64,000 bases of DNA from Cinclus cinclus (Eukaryota > Chordata > Aves > Passeriformes > Cinclidae): positions 23,021,620 through 23,085,619 of the forward strand of contig NC_085046.1 in NCBI RefSeq assembly GCF_963662255.1. Reading direction: 5' to 3'. The translations under genes were made by a program, and so were the position numbers. The notes beneath the pieces were generated by a model. That model was not told where the DNA came from. It did not search any database and was given only the letters and a program-made list of their open reading frames with translations. This document shows, in pieces, positions 59,218 through 64,000 of this stretch. Each line of letters begins with the position of its first letter. The first letter of the stretch is position 1.

Positions 59218-59455
59218 GGGAGAGCAAGGGTGGTACCAAGGGGGAAAAACCAATGGGTTACAATAGGATTAACATGGGTACAAGGGCATGGTGGGATAAC
59301 AGAAGCTGTTCAGGATAGCTCACCATGATAAGAAAAGGTGAGCCAACCTAAGGAGCATCCTTCCAGGAGGGCTGAGCTAATCACAGCCCACTCAAGGGAC
59401 ATCTCTCCAGGGCAAGGCCATGGGTGGATCCGTGGCAGGCCCACGGGCCTCCACA

Positions 59456-59461
59456 CTGTGA
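59456..59461. repeat. Target-site duplication, right copy
   Basis: CTGTGA immediately follows the LTR terminus CCTCCACA. The perfect match to 58850-58855 fixes the LTR limits. Confidence 0.88.
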
Positions 59462-62460
59462 CAGTATTAAATTATTATCACCTCTGAAGGAAGGTGGTGA
59501 ACTGCAAACCCCATTTCCTGATAGCTGATGCCTTTTATTTCCTTTTGACAACTGGTATAATATGGTTTGGACCTTTAAAAGAAATACACAGAGTATATTG
59601 AATCCTCTTGTATTAATACAATTTCTTTTCGCAGTTCAGAAGTTTGTAAGAACTTGGGATGCAGCTCTGCAGGCTTCAGTCATCAGTAGAATTAATATAT
59701 GTCATATCTGGTCGCTCTGCCATTTTACCAGCTTTTACCAAATCCCAAAAGTCTTTGGATCAGTCTTGCAGATGTGAAGAACATGCCAACAACATTATGC
59801 ATATGCTTATTTTAAATATGAATTTTAGCTGTTTCACTGAATTTGGGCCTATTTTTTATTTTTATTCCAGGTTTACATAGTATCAAATAAGAAAATTATT
59901 TAAAGTATTAGTCAGATCCTGGCAAGTCCCTTTTTAGTGACATTTATGCATCCTATTCATTTGTCAACTCTGTAAATTCATTCAGGCAGTTACCATACAT
60001 ATCAAGAATATTTTTTCCAACAACTGATGCTGGTTTTGTTTCAACTTTCTTCCTCAAGCTCAGCATAATATAATTCTGCTCTACTCATTTCAAGCTGCAA
60101 GCAATGTCTTCAGGTTCTAAATTCAGAGTCTCCTTCTAGCCACAGGTAAAAAAAGAAAATATTTGAAAACAGAAACTGGTGTATCTTCCCTTCTACCCAC
60201 TGGACTCAAAAGATGAATATCATTTACAGAAGCTGTCTTCACACAAAAAAATAAAATGTGCTGCAGAAAAGTGTACTGGGAAAGTGTAAATTTAAAAGGT
60301 GTTAGAAAGAAGAGCAACTGGAGGGAAAAAAAGTGCTGTATCTTCCTGGAAATTGAGGGTTAGTCCATATAAGCTGTTTTCTAGTATTCAGGCTGGACTG
60401 TTGATTATACTTATTACTTACTAGGATAGGTATTAACAGATTTCAGTTCAAAATTATCTGGAAGAACAGCCTGAAATTTCCTGTGCGTAAAGAAGGGCAC
60501 TTGGATGTAAAAAGACTGTTTGCTATTTGTGATTCATTATTGCTCAGTTTTTAAATTCGCAGCAAGTTAGAAAAAGAGCAGAAGCCAAAATCACAAAATA
60601 GGCTTATTATTATGAACTTTAAATACAGAATAAGAAATGCGGCAGCTTAAAATTTTGTGCTGCACGTAAGCCTAGTCAAAAACCATTAGGCCTTGCTTTC
60701 AGAAAATTATTTTATTCCCTTGGTCAGCCACTTGCAAGAAACATAAGGCAGGGTCTGGGCTCTGTGCTTTCTTTGACACTGTAACTAACATCAGAAGATA
60801 CTAACCTTTTCTAGCAAATTGGATAAAGGCTCTAAACATGCACAAGCCAGATGACTACCTAATTAAATCAGGATAATTTCACTCATCTAACGGAAATGCA
60901 TCCATTTTTATTAGTGACGAATACCCAGTATTATCTCAATTACCAAGTTCTAGAAATAACTGCTGTAGAGTTTTCATGTGCCTCAAGGATTAGTTTTTTC
61001 TATCTCTTCTTTTCCCTGAGAAATTTTCTGTGGTAGATAGGCATACCACACTTTGGAATTACAGAATCATATTTCAAAAGTTAATTGGAAAACAATTCAA
61101 TGATTCAAAATGATTCAGTCAATTCTATTCAACAAATAAGAACCTTTGTGTTTTAGGAGATTGAAGGAACAAACTCTAATGAGTCCTGATCAAACCTCTA
61201 CTGATGTCTATCAGTGTTCTTAGGATACTGTACGTTTGCAAACAAAGACACAGAATGTGCCTGTTGTTTCAGATTAGAGATTTCTACCATGCTCTAAGAT
61301 CATAAAACCTATGATAGTTGGCTGTTGCTCAAGTTGAAGATACATGCACATATTATCCTACTGCAATTACTTTCAGACAATCACAGCTTTACAATTTTTT
61401 TCCTTTTCAGGCTACATTTTCAATGCCATCTATGTGCAAATATAAAATATTCACCTGCAACTCAAATGAAAATGGAACTATTTTGGGATGCAATGAACAA
61501 ATACACTTTCTTTAGAGCAAAATATGTAGCTTTAACTTTGTAGAAATCTCATAATGAAAACAGGAGCAAAATTTGTTATGGAAATGCTGCATCTTTGCTT
61601 TTTCCACCATATAAGGTATTGACGATGATTGCTCAGTCTGACATTTACTGAATTTATCAGCTCTGAACATCAGGGCCAAATGATGATGAACTTTTCAAGT
61701 GAAATTGTATTATGTCATAAGTCTCAATAATCCACAGAAATATATCCTGCATATTCTTCCCCTGTCATCAGTGAGGATGGGGCCGGGCTAGGGCTAGGCT
61801 GAGCAGCTGCTTCTGCTGCCTCTGCCAAAGGCAATATTCATGCTCACATTTTCCGACTCGGGCAGCAGGAACAGAAAGCCCTGGTTTCCTATACATTTTT
61901 GTGTTCACCTTGTCCTATCCCCTCTTGACTCTATGCTTCACTGACCCCTCTTAACCCTCCTCCAGCATCTGATCCATAAATCCCTTCCAAGCCACTGGAT
62001 TTCAAATACCACTCTGATCCTTTAAGACTCACCCACCATCTTGACTCCCAACAAAAATATCTGTCAATTATCTACAGCAAATTAGTGCTTGCTTAAGACC
62101 TGCCAGATTCTCTGGAGGACTCTGCCTGCCTAATCCAAAAGAGGATGGCATGGCTGTCAACCAAAACATTCAAGTATCTACTCAAAGACAAAAGAAACCA
62201 TGGAGTTGGTTTCAGTGGTGGTGCCTAGGCACCAGCAGCCAGGACTGCAGGGGCCTCAGCCAGGGGACACCAGGGGCTGTGCCCTGCCAGACATGCTCAG
62301 CTCCAGCCAGCTCCAACAGACCCACTGCAGCACATGGCTGGGCCCCTCAGTCAGCATGGTGGTGCCTCCACGGAGATATATTCAAGGGCAGAAAAGGCTG
62401 CAGAGAAAGAGGAGAAGGGAACAAAAGGAGTGAGAAACTGCACAGGAAACACCAAGGTGA

Positions 62461-62735
62461 GAGGAGAGGAGAGGAGAGGAGAGGAGAGGAGAGGAGAGGA
62501 GAGGAGAGGAGAGGAGAGGAGAGGAGAGGAGAGGAGAGGAGAGGAGAGGAGAGGAGAGGAGAGGAGAGGAGAGGAGAGGAGAGGAGAGGAGAGGAGAGGA
62601 GAGGAGAGGAGAGGAGAGGAGAGGAGAGGAGAGGAGAGGAGAGGAGAGGAGAGGAGAGGAGAGGAGAGGAGAGGAGAGGAGAGGAGAGGAGAGGAGAGGA
62701 GAGGAGAGGAGAGGAGAGGAGAGGAGAGGAGAGGA
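62461..62735 (+). repeat. (GAGGA)55 purine microsatellite
   Basis: This is 55 perfect tandem copies (275 bp) of the same pentamer family as the array at 50546, again purine-rich on the plus strand. It has no interruptions. It generates the longest open frame of the window (208 codons) plus two antisense ones, none of which is a gene. It sits just left of the ERVL-like LTR end. Confidence 0.98.
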
Positions 62736-62864
62736 GCTGCTCCTATGCTGCTTGGGCTGGGGAGAGTCGGAAGTGATGTACAGCCTGGAAAAAGGCAAGA
62801 GAAGGTGTTATTTGAGTATCTGCTCCTTTTTTTGCCCACCACTTGAACTAGCAAATATCTATCT

Positions 62865-63067
62865 TGACTGGCATTAGACTAAGTTAATTTTCCCCAGGAT
62901 AAATCTGTTTTGCCCATGATGGTACCTGGTAAGCAATCTTCCTCTCTTATCTCAGCCCACGAGCTTTCTTGCTTCTTGTTGCCCTCTACTTTGTGTAGCT
63001 GAGATGGAAGAAATCAGTGAGTGCCTGGATGGGAGTCTGCTGCTGGATTAGGCTAACCCACCACCAT
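62865..63067 (+). mobile_element. 3' portion of an ERVL-like avian LTR
   Basis: The stretch contains GTTTTGCCCATGATGG, CTCTTATCTCAGCCCACGAG and a terminal GGCTAACCCACCACCA. These resemble the U5 end of avian ERVL-type LTRs, which typically have TTATCTCAACCCACGAG and finish in a GGTTAACCCACCACA-like sequence. Orientation is plus, antisense to CDK6. The 5' limit is not resolved: the element may extend left toward the pentamer array at 62461-62735, and I see no clear TG start or target duplication. The assignment rests on family memory only. Confidence 0.6.
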
Positions 63068-64000
63068 GGTAAAGTATGGATGCTTCCCCTTGGTAAGGGG
63101 GAACACAGTGAGATGCAACCTGAAGGAAAACACCAAGAATAATACATCTTCAGAGAATACATGCACCCTGAGATAGCATACACTTATGACTGGCTGCTCA
63201 TCATATGAAGCTCATGCTTTTCCTCCACTGGCTACAATGTGAAGAAAGAAAATCCTTGAAACAGGTTGGCCTTCATTACAGTGACAGGAGTTCCTAATAC
63301 CAAAGACAGTAATTCAGTGGAAGCCCACAAATATACTCATGTGCGTCACCAAATAAAAGCAACACACTACAGAGCCTTGCAAACTACAACAGACCCTAAA
63401 TTTGTACTAATACACAGGTTTTACATGTTTTGTTTTTTTTAACCTATTTTCCTCTTCCTGCCCTATTTCCATGGTAGCATTTTGCAAAGCACAACAATTC
63501 TTTGGCATCTCCTAACACTTCTATTCTTCATGAGTATCCCACACACCTTCACAACTTGGATCCTTCACCCAGAGTTTCTGTGTATCTGCAACTCATTTTT
63601 CTTTTTGCTGAGCAGAATGGAATGTCCCTATTTTACATGGCAGGTGTTGGAATACTCATCCTGAACATTTCCTGTAGGAGTGTTTGCGTAAAAGGCAACC
63701 ACAAGTGTAAACAAAGGGGATGAATTTTAGACAGTGATGTGTGATGAATCAGTCAAGGTAGTTTCATTAAAAGGCTCACTGCCTCTCACTGGAATAGGAC
63801 CTTCTCAGAGCAGAAAGGGAGCAGAATGAGGCTTCTTTCATGTCCTACTCAGCTATATAGAATCCCCAACCAGTGAATTGCTTTCATTTTAAAGGATGAT
63901 TTTACACATGCTGGAATGAAAGTTTAAAGAGCTGTCCTATTCTCTGAGGCCTATTTTTGAAGCAGAATAATTACAGCCCTTCTATGGTTATACTTTGTAA

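Larger units (their letters stand above)
58856..59455 (-). mobile_element. Solo LTR, class II ERV (ERVK-like), 600 bp
   Basis: This is a complete solitary retroviral LTR. Its ends are TG...CA: on the minus strand it starts TGTGGAGGCCCG and ends TAGCAGCCAACA. It is bounded by a perfect 6-bp direct repeat (CTGTGA on plus). Reading the minus strand, there is a TATA-like CATAAAAACC at about 59215 and an AATAAA polyadenylation signal at 59142-59137, in the order and spacing expected for a U3-R-U5 LTR. No internal gag, pol or env sequence adjoins it, so it arose by recombination between two LTRs. The 6-bp duplication favours a class II (beta/alpha-like) element; the exact family cannot be named by eye. 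It is more GC-rich than its surroundings and looks relatively young. Confidence 0.9.
57427..64000 (-). other. CDK6: CDK6 intron 5' of the 168-bp exon (partial)
   Basis: This noncoding sequence precedes the acceptor at 57427-57428 and runs off the right edge, where the N-terminal exons should lie. It contains the 600-bp solo LTR, the (GAGGA)55 array and an ERVL-like LTR end. The intervening 59.5-62.1 kb is AT-rich, with nothing I recognise. Open frames across 62.1-62.85 kb are created by the pentamer repeat and are not genes. Confidence 0.85.

Noticed and set aside
58830..59328. Open frames on both strands at 58.8-59.3 kb
   Set aside because: They fall inside the solo LTR, which is noncoding.
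62150..62854. Open frames of 138-208 codons on both strands
   Set aside because: They exist because the 5-bp GAGGA repeat has no stop codon in any used frame. The translation is pure ERRGE or LLSSP repeat with no coding context or splice sites.

Overview
This is vertebrate nuclear DNA, almost certainly from a bird. It is AT-rich, has no bacterial-style gene packing, and its interspersed repeats are avian in type: CR1 LINE 3' ends, a 600-bp solo LTR of class II (ERVK-like) type, and the 3' end of an ERVL-like LTR. I cannot name the species. None of the long open frames looks like an intact single-exon gene. The longest ones (near 50.5 kb and 62.4 kb) are simply a pentanucleotide repeat being translated.

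The only gene I can support is CDK6 (cyclin-dependent kinase 6), on the minus strand. Two internal coding exons are present: a 168-bp exon at 57259-57426 (catalytic loop, DFG motif and T-loop threonine) and a 110-bp exon at 20383-20492 (APE motif and helix F region). They splice in frame, carry canonical splice sites, and are separated by a 36,766-bp intron. The N-terminal exons should lie beyond the right edge. The C-terminal exons should lie beyond the left edge, because I found no convincing next exon in the 20.4 kb available.

Layout: 1-20382 is the intron after the 110-bp exon, with two CR1 copies, a (GT)24 run and minor simple repeats. 20493-57258 is the large intron between the two exons, with a clear CR1, an old CR1 relic, a 27-copy GGAGA array, a 3 x 17-bp tandem repeat and C-rich tracts. 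57427-64000 is the intron upstream of the 168-bp exon, with the solo LTR (perfect 6-bp target duplication, sense to CDK6), a perfect 55-copy GAGGA array and an ERVL-like LTR end.

I found no undescribed system. The points most worth following are the sense-oriented solo LTR with a TATA-like box and polyadenylation signal inside CDK6, the two purine pentamer arrays flanking the catalytic exon, and a few residues in the kinase core that differ from the human protein as I remember it.
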